Source: Actinomadura sp. NAK00032 (GTDB lineage Bacteria; Actinomycetota; Actinomycetes; Streptosporangiales; Streptosporangiaceae). From it: a stretch of 64,000 nt of DNA. The stretch is from positions 3,038,001-3,102,000 of the forward strand of contig NZ_CP054932.1 of NCBI RefSeq assembly GCF_013364275.1, given 5' to 3'. The notes beneath the pieces are model-generated. The model was given only the letters and a program-made list of their open reading frames with translations. It made no database searches and was not told where the DNA came from. The translations under genes and the position numbers were made by a program. Shown here one piece after another: positions 8,560 through 17,656 of the stretch. The first letter of the stretch is position 1, and each line of letters begins with the position of its first letter.

Positions 8560-8859
8560 TCAGCCGCGGCGCATGAGCCGCCCGACGGCCGCCATCAGCT
8601 CGGTCGACATCGCCTCGCCCTTGCCCTCCTCGGCGCCCTCGGCCACGCAGTGCCGGACGTGCCCGTCCAGCAGGCCGAGCGCCACCTTGTCCAGCGCGGC
8701 CTGGACGGCGCTGATCTGGGTCAGGATGTCGATGCAGTAGCGGTCGTCCTCGACCATCCGGTCGATGCCGCGCACCTGGCCCTCGATCCGGGCGAGCCGG
8801 GTCTGCAGCTGGTCCTTGGTGGCGGTGTACCCGCGGGTGGGGGTCTCGCTGGTCGCCAT
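8560..8859 (-). CDS. csoR: CsoR-type copper-sensing repressor
   Basis: 99 residues, the normal size. The Cu(I) ligand triad is present: Cys42 (DDRYC), His67 and Cys71 (HVRHC, H-x3-C). GQVRGIDRMVEDDRYC is the family signature. Copper binding releases the protein from DNA. ATG at 8859, with GGAGG 7 bases upstream; longer readings lack this. Its stop codon abuts the MarR stop codon (convergent). A G/C-tract operator of the CsoR kind lies in its own upstream region (8896-8910). No copper ATPase gene is adjacent; copC and copD-ctaG lie 9 kb away in the same window. Confidence 0.9.
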   Translation of the reverse strand: MATSETPTRGYTATKDQLQTRLARIEGQVRGIDRMVEDDRYCIDILTQISAVQAALDKVALGLLDGHVRHCVAEGAEEGKGEAMSTELMAAVGRLMRRG

Positions 8860-8895
8860 TACCGTCCTCCGCAATCTTCCGAGGGCGCACGCCCG

Positions 8896-8910
8896 GGTAC
8901 CCCTGGGGGA
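8896..8910. promoter_or_regulatory. CsoR-type operator
   Basis: GGTACCCCTGGGGGA resembles the TACCCC-x-GGGG(G)TA boxes bound by CsoR in Streptomyces. A second overlapping G/C palindrome TGGGGGACATCCCCCA runs to 8919. Location 37-60 bases upstream of the csoR start codon fits autoregulation. Confidence 0.65.
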
Positions 8911-8945
8911 CATCCCCCAACAGGTACCTTATGCGCTGGCGGGGA

Positions 8946-9536
8946 CTACGGCGCCGGGACGTTCCAGGCGCTGACGACCGGCCGGCCGTGCTCGGTGCCG
9001 AGCGCCGACAGGGTCCCGGTGCCGAGCGCGAACAGCCGGCCGAGGGCGGGCTCCAGGCCGAGCCGCCGCGCCGTCAGCACCCGCAGGAAGTGGCCGTGCG
9101 CGACGAGGGCCACGTCGCCGTCCGCGAGCGCCGGCACCGCCCTGGCCAGCACCGCGTCCGCCCGCGCGCCGACCTGCTCGACGGTCTCGCCCGGATGGGC
9201 GGCGTCGCCGGGGACCACCCCGTCGTCCCACAGGAACCAGCCGGGCCGGCCTTCGCGGATCTCCGCCGTGGTGATCCCCTCGTAGCCGCCGTAGTCCCAC
9301 TCCCACAGGCCGGGGTCGGTCTCGGCCGCCGCGAGCCCGGCCAGCTCCGCCGTCCGCCGCGCGCGTTGCGCCGGGCTGACGAGCGCCAGCGCGATCCGGC
9401 GCTCCTTCAGCGCCCCGTGCAGCGACCGCGCCTGCTCCTCGCCCCGCGCGGTCAGCGGGACGTCCGTCAGCCCCGTGTGCCGCCGCGCCCGGCTCCACTC
9501 CGTCTCCCCGTGCCGCACCAGCACCAGTTCGCCCAT
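8946..9536 (-). CDS. Histidine phosphatase family protein
   Basis: 196 residues. Starts with the catalytic [10 protein letters not shown] motif (His at residue 9); [12 protein letters not shown] supplies the phosphate-binding Arg; the second catalytic pair is HGHFLRV near residue 131. Resembles the phosphoglycerate-mutase-like phosphatases annotated in actinomycetes as acid phosphatases; natural substrate unknown. ATG at 9536. Upstream of csoR on the same strand, 86 bases away, but the CsoR operator in the gap suggests separate transcription. The ald gene ends 69 bases upstream. Confidence 0.9.
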   Translation of the reverse strand: MGELVLVRHGETEWSRARRHTGLTDVPLTARGEEQARSLHGALKERRIALALVSPAQRARRTAELAGLAAAETDPGLWEWDYGGYEGITTAEIREGRPGWFLWDDGVVPGDAAHPGETVEQVGARADAVLARAVPALADGDVALVAHGHFLRVLTARRLGLEPALGRLFALGTGTLSALGTEHGRPVVSAWNVPAP

Positions 9537-9605
9537 GGGGAAGGGTCTACCCGGCGGGACGGCGACCCGGAACCCCCGGCCGGGTGAGGGCGCGGGTGAG
9601 CCGGG

Positions 9606-10721
9606 TCAGTCGAGGAGCGAGGACAGCGGCGTCCAGGGCAGCCCGTGCGCCTCGGCGACGTGGTCGTAGACCAGCTCGCCGGCGTGCGCGTTGAGGCCGC
9701 GGGCCAGGGCGCCGTTCTCCCGCAGGGCGCGGTGCCAGCCCTTGTCGGCGATCTGGACGGCGTAGGGGAGCGTGACGCCGGTGAGCGCGTAGGTGGAGGT
9801 GTTCGGGACCGAGCCCGGCATGTTCGCGACGCAGTAGAAGATCGACTCGTGCACCCGGTAGGTCGGGTCGGCGTGCGTGGTGGGGCGGGAGTCCTCGAAG
9901 CAGCCGCCCTGGTCGATGGCGATGTCCACCAGCACCGACCCGGCCTTCATGCCCGCGACGAGGTCGTTGGAGATCAGCTTGGGCGCCCGCGCGCCGGGGA
10001 TCAGCACGGCGCCGATCACGAGGTCGGCGGCGCGCGCCTCCCGCTCGACCGTGTAGGCGCTGGACACGAGGGTCCGCAGCCGGCCCTGGTAGATGGCGTC
10101 GATGTGGCGGAGTCGGTCGACGTTCACGTCCAGCACCGTCACGTCCGCGCCCATCCCGACGGCGATCTGCGCCGCGTTGAGGCCGGACACGCCGCCGCCG
10201 ATCACGACGACCTTGGCCGGGGCGACGCCCGGCACCCCGCCCGGCAGCACGCCGCGCCCGCCGTTGGACGCCATCAGGTTGTAGGCGCCGACCTGCGGCG
10301 CGAGCCGTCCGGCCACCTCCGACATCGGGGCGAGCAGCGGCAGCGTGCGGTCGGGCAGCTGGACGGTCTCGTAGGCGATCGCGGTGACGCCGGCCGCCAG
10401 CAGCGCGTCGGTGCACGCGCGCGACGCGGCCAGGTGCAGGTAGGTGAACAGCACCTGGCCGGCGCGCAGCCGCGGGTACTCGGCCGCGACCGGCTCCTTG
10501 ACCTTGAGGATCAGGTCGCCCTCGGCCCAGACCTCGTCCGGGCCGTCCAGGATCTTGGCGCCCGCCGCGGCGTACTCCTCGTCCGGGATCGCCGACCCGC
10601 GGCCGGCGCCCCGCTCGACGAACACCTCGTGGCCGTGCCGGGTCAGCTCGTGCACGCCCGCCGGCGTGCTCGCCACCCGGTACTCGTGGTTCTTGATCTC
10701 TCGCGGCACACCGATCTTCAC
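9606..10721 (-). CDS. ald: Alanine dehydrogenase
   Basis: 371 residues, the exact usual length. Catalyses NAD-dependent interconversion of L-alanine and pyruvate plus ammonia. Begins [16 protein letters not shown], with the conserved KVKEP, YLHLA and the Rossmann [10 protein letters not shown] near residue 170; [14 protein letters not shown] is the family C-terminal motif. The GTG at 10721 is chosen because GGAGGAG sits 6 bases upstream and the family starts at this Lys-Ile-Gly. Single gene; the 144 bases upstream hold its promoter. Confidence 0.96.
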   Translation of the reverse strand: MKIGVPREIKNHEYRVASTPAGVHELTRHGHEVFVERGAGRGSAIPDEEYAAAGAKILDGPDEVWAEGDLILKVKEPVAAEYPRLRAGQVLFTYLHLAASRACTDALLAAGVTAIAYETVQLPDRTLPLLAPMSEVAGRLAPQVGAYNLMASNGGRGVLPGGVPGVAPAKVVVIGGGVSGLNAAQIAVGMGADVTVLDVNVDRLRHIDAIYQGRLRTLVSSAYTVEREARAADLVIGAVLIPGARAPKLISNDLVAGMKAGSVLVDIAIDQGGCFEDSRPTTHADPTYRVHESIFYCVANMPGSVPNTSTYALTGVTLPYAVQIADKGWHRALRENGALARGLNAHAGELVYDHVAEAHGLPWTPLSSLLD

Positions 10722-10865
10722 CGGGGGCTCCTCCGTCAACGCTGACCAGGACCTACGCCTCCAGCGTGCGGTCCGGAGGACGCCTCCGGCTATGAGCAGT
10801 GTGCCAAGTCATCGCCTTGTCGGGCGACACTGTGTAAAGCGCGCCTGGTGGCTGCGCCGGCTCCG

Positions 10866-11675
10866 CTACGGCTTGCGGGCGATGCCTCCGTACATCAGGC
10901 GCTGGCCGACGGTCAGCTCGTCCGGGACGTCCTCATCGGGCCGCCACAGCGGCAGCGGGACGACGCCGGGGTCGAGCAGTTCCAGGCCGTCGAAGTACCG
11001 GGTGATCTCCTCGGGCGTGCGGAACCGCCCGGTGCCGAGCAGGCCCTGGTACTGCTTCTCGGCGTCGACCGCCTCCTGGCTGGACGCGCAGAAGCTCGTG
11101 ACGAACAGGTGGCTGCCGGACGGCACCGCGTCCATCAGCGTATCGACGACGCCCTGCGGGTCCTCGTCGTCGTGCAGGTGGTGCAGGATGCCGACCAGCA
11201 TGACGCCGACCGGCCGGTCGAAGTCGATCAGCCGCCGGACGTCCTCGTGCGCGAGGATCTCCGCCGGCTCGCGGACGTCGGCGGTGATCACCGTGGTGTC
11301 GGCGTTCTCGGCCAGCAGCGCCCGCCCGTGCGCGAGGACGATCGGGTCGTTGTCGACGTACACCACCCGCGCGCCCGGCGCGACCGCCTGCGCGACCTGG
11401 TGGGTGTTCTGCACGGTCGGCAGCCCGGAGCCGAGGTCGAGGAACTGCCGCAGGCCCGCCTCGCCGGCCAGGTACCGCACGCCGCGGCCGAGGACGCCCC
11501 GGTTGTAGGCGGCGACGTCGTAGATCTCCGGGACGATCTTCACGATCTCGGCCACGAAGGCCCGGTCGACCTCGAAGTTGTCCTTGCCCCGCAGCACCAC
11601 GTCGTAGGTCCGAGCGATGCTCGGCTTCGTGGTGTCGATCCCGAGGGACGCCCAGTCGTACTGCTCATCCGCCAT
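10866..11675 (-). CDS. DUF574-type SAM-dependent methyltransferase
   Basis: 269 residues of the actinomycete-expanded Methyltransf_19/DUF574 family. Conserved features: ARTYDVVLRGKDNFEVDR near the N-terminus (residues 21-39), the SAM-binding FLDLGSGLPT, VYVDNDPIVLAHGRALL, and the C-terminal PLWRPD. The family is abundant in Streptomyces and Actinomadura, in many paralogues per genome; substrates are not known. ATG at 11675. No obvious operon partner; ald lies downstream after 144 bases. Confidence 0.9.
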   Translation of the reverse strand: MADEQYDWASLGIDTTKPSIARTYDVVLRGKDNFEVDRAFVAEIVKIVPEIYDVAAYNRGVLGRGVRYLAGEAGLRQFLDLGSGLPTVQNTHQVAQAVAPGARVVYVDNDPIVLAHGRALLAENADTTVITADVREPAEILAHEDVRRLIDFDRPVGVMLVGILHHLHDDEDPQGVVDTLMDAVPSGSHLFVTSFCASSQEAVDAEKQYQGLLGTGRFRTPEEITRYFDGLELLDPGVVPLPLWRPDEDVPDELTVGQRLMYGGIARKP

Positions 11676-11792
11676 GCCGTGCCCGCCTCATGCCCGCTGT
11701 CGAGTTCTCAAAGGTCCGCCGCAGGTCGGACAGTAGGCGACCGATCACCCGTGGCGCGCGGAAAGCGGTGAATGTTCACCAAAGCGATGCGA

Positions 11793-12971
11793 TCAGGGGC
11801 GGGCGGGGAGCCATTCGTCGGCGATCGCGACCGTCAGCTGCTCCAGCAGCGGCCCCGCCCGGCGGACGCGGCGCTCCTCGTCGGGCTCGATGTCGGCCAG
11901 CGCGTACGCGGCCTGGATGCGCGCCTTGCGGAGCTGCTCGCCGGTGAGCCCGCGCCGCCCGGCGACCGCGATGACCGGCGCGCCGGCGCGGGCGGCGGCG
12001 CGCGCCACCCCGATCGGCGCGGAGCCGCGCAGCGACCGGGTGTCCAGGACGCCCTCGCCGGTGACGACGAGCCGCGCGCCGCGCGCCCGGTCGGCGAAGC
12101 CCAGCAGGTCCAGGAGCAGCGCCGGGCCCGGCTCGATCGTCGCGCCGAGGAAGGTGAGCGCGGCGAACCCGACACCGCCGGACGTCCCGGCGCCGGGCAC
12201 GTCGCGGGCGGTCCGGCGGGCGGCCGCCTCCGCGAGGTCGGCCCAGCGGCGCAGGCCGGCGTCCAGCAGCCGCACCTCCTCGCGGCCGGCGCCGCGGCGC
12301 GGGCCGTCCACGGCGGCGGCGCCGGTGCGGCCGAGCAGCGGGCCCGCGGAGTCGCCCGCCACCACCACCTCGACGCCGGACATGTCGGGCAGGCCGCGCA
12401 GGTCGAGGGCGTGCAGCGAGCGCAGCGCCGCACCGCCGGGCGGGAGGTCCTTGCCGAGCGCGTCCAACAGCCGGCCGCCGAGCCCCTGGACCAGGCCCGC
12501 GCCGCCGTCGGTGCAGGCGCCGCCGCCGAGCCCGAGCACGATCCGGCGGGCGCCGAGCCGCAGCGCGTGCGCGAGCACCTGGCCGGTGCCGAGGCTGGAG
12601 GCGGTGAGCGGGCGCGGCTTGCCGCCGGGCAGCCGGCGCAGCCCGGACGCCTCGGCCAGCTCCACCACCGCGCCGCGGCCGCGCACCGCCAAACGCGCGG
12701 TGACCGGGCGGCCTGTCGGCCCGCACACCTCCACCTCGACCGCCCGCCAGCCGGCCGCCACCGCGGCCGCGACGGTGCCCTCGCCGCCGTCGGCGACGGG
12801 CAGCTCCACCAGCGGCACGTCCGGCCGGGCGCGGCGCAGCCCGGCCGCGAGCCGCCGCGCCGCCTGCACCGCGGTCAGCGCTCCCGGGAACCGGTCGGGC
12901 GCCAGCAGGACGTGCCCCGGCGGGGACGGACGGGAGGGAGAGTCCGCGGACACCACAGGTACGCCTTTCAC
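11793..12971 (-). CDS. Glycerate kinase (GlxK/GarK family)
   Basis: 392 residues. Family order is intact: LLAPDRFPGALTAVQAA at the start, PVADGGEGT, LGGGACTDGGAG, and the C-terminal VTGEGVLDTRS and GAPVIAVAG. It should phosphorylate D-glycerate with ATP to 2-phosphoglycerate. The usual GDVxNPL-type segment appears as GDSAGPLLGRTGAAAVDGP, a variant, so substrate specificity is not certain. GTG start at 12971 without a good ribosome-binding site; a GTG five codons in is an alternative. Monocistronic by position. Confidence 0.85.
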   Translation of the reverse strand: MKGVPVVSADSPSRPSPPGHVLLAPDRFPGALTAVQAARRLAAGLRRARPDVPLVELPVADGGEGTVAAAVAAGWRAVEVEVCGPTGRPVTARLAVRGRGAVVELAEASGLRRLPGGKPRPLTASSLGTGQVLAHALRLGARRIVLGLGGGACTDGGAGLVQGLGGRLLDALGKDLPPGGAALRSLHALDLRGLPDMSGVEVVVAGDSAGPLLGRTGAAAVDGPRRGAGREEVRLLDAGLRRWADLAEAAARRTARDVPGAGTSGGVGFAALTFLGATIEPGPALLLDLLGFADRARGARLVVTGEGVLDTRSLRGSAPIGVARAAARAGAPVIAVAGRRGLTGEQLRKARIQAAYALADIEPDEERRVRRAGPLLEQLTVAIADEWLPARP

Positions 12972-13090
12972 GCCGGGGGGTAAGGCCCTACCTTCTGCTT
13001 ACGCCATGACGGCACTATTTGACACCCGCGAGCGCGCCCGAGAGTCTCAAATGGCCGCAGAGCCGTGTTCTCCCGGAGTTCGGACGGCCG

Positions 13091-14536
13091 CTACCGCACG
13101 TCCAGCCACTGCTCGATCGGGTTGATCGCGAAGAAGATGAGGAACAGCACCACCACGGGCCACAGCCAGACCGACACCTCGCGCAGCTTGCCCCGGGCGA
13201 GCTTGATCAGCGCGTAGCTGACCATCCCGCCGCCGATCCCGATGGTGATCGAGAACGTGAACGGCATCAGCACGATGGTGAGGAACGCCGGGATCGTGAT
13301 CTCCAGGTCGTCCCAGTCCACCTTGGCGACCTGCGTCATCATCAGCGCGCCCACGACGACGAGCGCGGGCGCGGCGGCCTGCGCCGGGACGGTCGCGGCG
13401 AGCGGGGTGAGGAACAGCGTCACCGCGAACAGCGCGCCGGTGGCGATGTTGGCGAGGCCGGTCCGGGCGCCCTCGCCGACGCCGGCCGCCGACTCCACGA
13501 ACACCGTGTTGGCGGACGAGCTGGTGACGCCGCCGAACGCGGCGGACAGGCCGTCCACCGACAGGATCCGGCCGAGCCGCGGCACCTCGCCCTTCTCGCT
13601 CACCAGGCCCGCCTCGTCGCTGATGCCGAGGATCGTGCCCATCGCGTCGAAGAAGCCCGACAGCACCAGGGTGAACAGCACGACCAGCGCGGTGATGACC
13701 CCGGCCCGGCCGAACCCGCCGAACAGGTCGATCTCCCCGAAGAGCCCGAAGTCGGGCGCCGCGAACAGCTTGTCGGGCATGTTCGGCGTGACGACGCCCC
13801 AGCCGCCCTCCTTGATGGAGGCGTTCTCCTGGATGGCCACGGCCCCGACCGTCCCGGCGATGATGCTGATCAGGATGGCGCCGGGCACCCGCCGCACGTA
13901 CAGGACGATCATCAGCAGCAGGGTGAGCGCGAACACCAGCGTCGGCCACGTCTCCAGGTGGCCGCCGGTGCCGAGGGACAGCGGCGGGCTCGTCGCGCTG
14001 GAGGTGACGAACCCCGAGTCGTAGAGGCCGACCAGCGCGATGAACGCGCCGATGCCGACCGCGATCGCGTGCTTGAGCGCCAGCGGGATCGAGTTCATGA
14101 TCCGCTCGCGGATGCCGGTGAGCGCCAGCACCACGATGATCGCGCCCTCGATCACCACCAGGCCCATCGCCTGCGGCCAGGTCATCACCGGCGCCGCCTG
14201 GAACGCCACGACCGCGTTGATGCCGAGGCCCGCGGCGAGCGCCAGCGGCGCGTTGCCCACCAGGCCCATGATCACCGTGGTGACCGCGGCGGACAGCGCC
14301 GTCATCGTGGTCAGCTGCGGGATCGACAGCGTCGCGCCGGTGACGTCCTTGGCCCCGCCGAGGATGATCGGGTTCAGCAGGATGATGTACGCCATCGCGA
14401 AGAACGTGGTGACGCCGCCGCGCAGTTCGCGCGCGACGGTGGTGCGCCGCCCGGTGAGGTCGAACAGCCGCTCCAGCGGCCCGCGCCCGCCCGCCGGCGG
14501 CGAATCGTCGGTCTTGGCGGTACTGGTCTTGGACAT
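13091..14536 (-). CDS. AzgA-type (NCS2) purine permease
   Basis: 481 residues, 12-14 membrane segments. Family motifs: RGGVTTFFAMAYIILLNP, AAGLGINAVVAF, and DAMGTILGISDEAGL, which carries the substrate-site Asp; SSANTVFVESAAGVGEGARTGL follows. Members carry adenine, guanine and hypoxanthine with protons. ATG at 14536. It faces away from a stand-alone PucR-type DNA-binding protein across 123 bases, which suggests purine-linked control. Confidence 0.92.
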   Translation of the reverse strand: MSKTSTAKTDDSPPAGGRGPLERLFDLTGRRTTVARELRGGVTTFFAMAYIILLNPIILGGAKDVTGATLSIPQLTTMTALSAAVTTVIMGLVGNAPLALAAGLGINAVVAFQAAPVMTWPQAMGLVVIEGAIIVVLALTGIRERIMNSIPLALKHAIAVGIGAFIALVGLYDSGFVTSSATSPPLSLGTGGHLETWPTLVFALTLLLMIVLYVRRVPGAILISIIAGTVGAVAIQENASIKEGGWGVVTPNMPDKLFAAPDFGLFGEIDLFGGFGRAGVITALVVLFTLVLSGFFDAMGTILGISDEAGLVSEKGEVPRLGRILSVDGLSAAFGGVTSSSANTVFVESAAGVGEGARTGLANIATGALFAVTLFLTPLAATVPAQAAAPALVVVGALMMTQVAKVDWDDLEITIPAFLTIVLMPFTFSITIGIGGGMVSYALIKLARGKLREVSVWLWPVVVLFLIFFAINPIEQWLDVR

Positions 14537-14645
14537 GGCGCGCGCTCCGCTTTCGGCAGCGTGGGTTCCGGCGGTCGGGGCCGGACTGGGCGTGCACAGA
14601 TTAGCCGCTGCGGACTTCGGAGCGTGACGAGGGTGAGGCGTCCGC

Positions 14646-14651
14646 TATAGC
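14646..14651 (+). promoter_or_regulatory. Candidate -10 box for the PucR-type gene
   Basis: TATAGC 8 bases before the GTG at 14660. A start site 6-8 bases downstream would fall on or next to the GTG, which fits a leaderless transcript and the absence of a ribosome-binding site. No good -35 element is visible. Confidence 0.4.
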
Positions 14652-14659
14652 CTGCCCTG

Positions 14660-15037
14660 GTGCGAATGCGAGACTCCGTCGAGCCGGCCGGGCGGGAGGT
14701 CCGGAACCACCGCGCGGAGCCCTGCGCGGACTCCTACGCGCGGCTGCTGGCCTCGGTGCCGGAGGGGACGCGCTCGTCCTTCCGCGCCCGGCTGCTCGGC
14801 CCGCTGGAGGAGTACGACGGCGACGGCCGGGCCGAGCTCGTGCACACGCTGGAGGTGTTCCTGGCCTGCTCGGGCTCGTGGCGGCGCAGCGCGACACGGC
14901 TGCACGTCCATGTGAACACGCTTCGGTACCGAATCCGGCGAATCGAGGACCTCACCGGCCGGGACCTCGGCACACTTGAGGATCGAGTCGACTTCTTCCT
15001 CGCCCTGCGCGCGACGCGTCCGGCGAGCTCCTTGTAG
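14660..15037 (+). CDS. Stand-alone PucR C-terminal helix-turn-helix protein
   Basis: 125 residues. Residues about 43-118 match only the C-terminal HTH_30 domain of PucR/CdaR regulators: LLGPLEEYDGDGRAELVHTLEVFLACSGSWRRSATRL and then VNTLRYRIRRIEDLTGRDL. Full PucR proteins are about 500 residues with an N-terminal sensory domain, absent here; the 123 bases upstream are too short to hold a remnant. Divergent from the purine permease, so it may regulate it. It is either a miniature regulator or a decayed one; the intact HTH and clean frame favour function. GTG start is leaderless-looking. Confidence 0.8.
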   Translation: MRMRDSVEPAGREVRNHRAEPCADSYARLLASVPEGTRSSFRARLLGPLEEYDGDGRAELVHTLEVFLACSGSWRRSATRLHVHVNTLRYRIRRIEDLTGRDLGTLEDRVDFFLALRATRPASSL

Positions 15038-15040
15038 GCG

Positions 15041-16348
15041 GTGGCACAGATGGACCGGGAGACACTGGGGCAGCGGATCCGCGCCCTGCGGATCCGGCAG
15101 GGCGTGAGCCAGGCGCAGCTCGCCTTCCCCGAACTGTCCGACAGCTACATCTCGCTGATCGAGAGCGACAAGCGGGTACCGGCCCCGAGCGTGGTCGAAC
15201 TGCTCGCGGCGAAGCTGAACTGCTCGGCGACCTACCTCGTCAGCGGCGTCAGCGAGGACGTCGTGGACGAGCTGCGCGTCACCCTCGACTACGCCGAGAT
15301 CGCGCTGAGCAACGGCGCGGCGGCCGAGGCGCGCGCCCGGTTCGCCGAGGTGCTCGCCAGCGCCGACGCGGTCGCGCTGCCGGACATGCTGCACCAGGCC
15401 CGCTGGGGCCACGCCCTCGCGCTGGAGGCCGCGGGGGAGCTGGAGGAGGCGATCGCCGAGCTGACGGCGCTGACCGAGGAGGCCTCCGCCGAGGCCGACC
15501 TCGACCACTGGGCGAAGGTGCACGTCGCGCTGAGCCGCTGCCTGCGCGAGCGCGGCGACGTCAGCGCGGGCGTCGAGGCGGCCGAGACCGCGCTGCGCCA
15601 CCTCATCGCGACCGGCGCCGACTCCACCGACGCCGCCGTGCACCTCGGCGCCGCGCTGCTCGCCGCCTTCATCGAGCGCGGCGACCTCGTCCGGGCCCGC
15701 CACCTCGCCGTCCAGCTCGTCGAGCGGGCCGAGCGGATCGGCAGCCCCCGGGCGCGGATGGTCGCCTACTGGGAGGCCGCCTACGTCGCGGAGATCCGCG
15801 GCGAGTACGAGGAGGGCGTCACGCTGGCCGAGCGGGCGCTGCTGCTGGCCGGCGACGGCGAGGACCCCCGCGACCTGAACCGGCTCCGCGTGATCTACGC
15901 CGGGCTGCTGCTGCGCGCCCGGCCCGACCAGGCCGCCCGCGCCCGCGAGCTGCTCGCCCGGGTGCGCGGCGAGATCAGCGCCAGCTCGTCCGGGGAGATC
16001 GACGTCGCCTGGTGCCTGACCGAGCTGGCCCGCGCCGAGACCGCGCTCGGCCGCCCCGCCGAGGCGGTGACGCTCGCCGAGGAGGCCCTCGACCTGCTGG
16101 GGGACGCCCCGCGCCGGGCCACCGCCGGGGCGCTGACCGTGCTCGGCGAGGCTTCGGTGCGGCTCGGCCGCCGGGACCGCGCCGTCGAGGTGCTGACCCG
16201 GGCCGCGACCTGCCTGGAGGAGATGGAGTCCTCCCGGGAGGCCGCGCAGGCGTGGTTCGACCTCGCCGAGGTGCTGGCCGAGGCGGGCACCGCCGAGGAG
16301 ACCCGGATGGCCGCCTACCGGCGCGCGCTCACCTGCGTCGGCGTGTGA
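15041..16348 (+). CDS. XRE-family regulator with TPR-like repeats
   Basis: 435 residues. Residues about 8-70 form an XRE/Cro HTH (LGQRIRALRIRQGVSQAQLAF, SYISLIESDKRVP), followed by about 350 residues of helical, Ala/Glu/Leu-rich TPR-like repeats (for example RARFAEVLASADAV, VTLAERALLLAGDGED). Such actinomycete proteins often sense peptides or small ligands through the TPR part. Starts 4 bases after the PucR-like gene, so the two are likely co-transcribed. The first in-frame start is GTG 15041; ATG 15050 is equally possible. Targets unknown. Confidence 0.88.
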   Translation: MAQMDRETLGQRIRALRIRQGVSQAQLAFPELSDSYISLIESDKRVPAPSVVELLAAKLNCSATYLVSGVSEDVVDELRVTLDYAEIALSNGAAAEARARFAEVLASADAVALPDMLHQARWGHALALEAAGELEEAIAELTALTEEASAEADLDHWAKVHVALSRCLRERGDVSAGVEAAETALRHLIATGADSTDAAVHLGAALLAAFIERGDLVRARHLAVQLVERAERIGSPRARMVAYWEAAYVAEIRGEYEEGVTLAERALLLAGDGEDPRDLNRLRVIYAGLLLRARPDQAARARELLARVRGEISASSSGEIDVAWCLTELARAETALGRPAEAVTLAEEALDLLGDAPRRATAGALTVLGEASVRLGRRDRAVEVLTRAATCLEEMESSREAAQAWFDLAEVLAEAGTAEETRMAAYRRALTCVGV

Positions 16349-16448
16349 GCGAGAGCGGCGGGTGACCGGAACCGGCGTGTGACCGAACCGGCACGGGCGG
16401 CGCGGCGTCCATAATGCTGCGAGTTGTCGGAGCTGGGGGGAGTCGCGG

Positions 16449-17552
16449 GTGTTCGGTGTCGTCCGGCCGTGCAGGCACGTCCTGTGCGGGTCGCTGTTCA
16501 AGGACTGGATGGCCCATCTGTGCGGGCTGTGCCTGACGCTGCGGGCCGAGCACGGCCAGGCCGCGCGGCTCGTCACCAACTACGACGGGCTGCTGGTGTC
16601 GGTGCTGGTCGAGGCGCAGGCGCCGGAGCTGTCGCCGCGCCGCAAGGCCGGGCCGTGCGCGCTGCGCGGGATGAAGACCGCGCAGGTCGTCACCGCGAAG
16701 GCGCAGGGCGCCCGGCTCGCGGCCGCCGCGTCGCTGCTGCTCGCGGCCGGCAAGACCCGCGACCACGTCGCGGACGGCGACGGGCCCTACGCGCGCCGCG
16801 CGGTCGCGGCCGCGGCGGGCCGGATGGCGGGCCGCTGGGACGCGGCCGGCGGCCGGACGGGCGCCGCGGTCGGCTTCGACCCGGCCGTGCTGCGCGACGC
16901 CGTCGCCCGCCAGCCCGCCCTTGAAGCGGAGACGGGGCTGGCGCTGCTCGACCTGACCGAGCCCACGGAGACCGCCGTCGCGGCCGTGTTCGCCCACACC
17001 GCCGTCCTCGCGGGCCGGGAGGGCAACGCCGAGACCCTCGCCGAGGCCGGCCGCTTCTTCGGCCGCCTCGCGCACCTGCTGGACGCCGTCGAGGACCTCG
17101 CCGACGACCGGGCGGCGGGCGCCTACAACCCGCTCCTCGCCACCGGCACCTCCCTCGGCGAGGCCCGCCGGCACGCCGACGGCGCGCTGCACGGGCTCCG
17201 CCTCGCCCTCGCCGACCTGGAACTGGAGCGGCCGCGGCTCGTCCGGGCGCTGCTGGACCGGGAGGTCGCCCGCTCGGTCGACCGGGCCTTCGCCGGCCCG
17301 GAGGACCAGTCGAGGCACGGCCCCCGGCCGCCCCGCCCCGGCTGGCCCATCCCGTGCTTCACCGGCGCGGCCGTGTGCGTGACCTGCGGCGTCTTCCAGC
17401 CCGAGTGGAGCGACCACCACGGCGACTCGTGCGGGGACCGCTGCTGGTGCAGCCGGCACTGCGACAGCGGTTGCGGCGACTGCTGCGAGTGCTGCAACTG
17501 CTGCGACTGCGATTGCGACTGCTGCGACGGGTGCTGCTGCGACTGCAGCTGA
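16449..17552 (+). CDS. DUF5685 protein with cysteine-rich tail
   Basis: 367 residues. The N-terminus has the DUF5685 signature RPCRHVLCGSLFKDWMAHLCGLC, with four Cys at 8, 13, 25 and 28, then TNYDGLLVSVLVEAQ. The middle is helical and carries an acidic DAVEDLADD segment followed by NPL (about residues 213-227). The last 65 residues hold 22 cysteines, many as CC pairs separated by Asp, Glu or Asn. No signal peptide or membrane segment. Function of the family is unknown; the tail looks metal-binding. GTG at 16449 has GGGGGGAG 6 bases upstream. copC starts 104 bases downstream, which supports a metal role but does not prove it. Confidence 0.85.
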   Translation: MFGVVRPCRHVLCGSLFKDWMAHLCGLCLTLRAEHGQAARLVTNYDGLLVSVLVEAQAPELSPRRKAGPCALRGMKTAQVVTAKAQGARLAAAASLLLAAGKTRDHVADGDGPYARRAVAAAAGRMAGRWDAAGGRTGAAVGFDPAVLRDAVARQPALEAETGLALLDLTEPTETAVAAVFAHTAVLAGREGNAETLAEAGRFFGRLAHLLDAVEDLADDRAAGAYNPLLATGTSLGEARRHADGALHGLRLALADLELERPRLVRALLDREVARSVDRAFAGPEDQSRHGPRPPRPGWPIPCFTGAAVCVTCGVFQPEWSDHHGDSCGDRCWCSRHCDSGCGDCCECCNCCDCDCDCCDGCCCDCS

Positions 17553-17656
17553 TCGTTTTCCCGAGGCCGCGCCACCGCGCGACCCGGGACGTGCCATCCT
17601 GGCGGGCTCAGTAGGGTAGATGAAGCCCTTCGACTCACTAGAGAACCCGGCCCTCC

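Noticed and set aside
13019..13024. TTGACA, a perfect -35 hexamer on the plus strand
   Set aside because: No plus-strand gene follows for 1.6 kb and no -10 box is at the right distance; it lies in the gap between two minus-strand genes.
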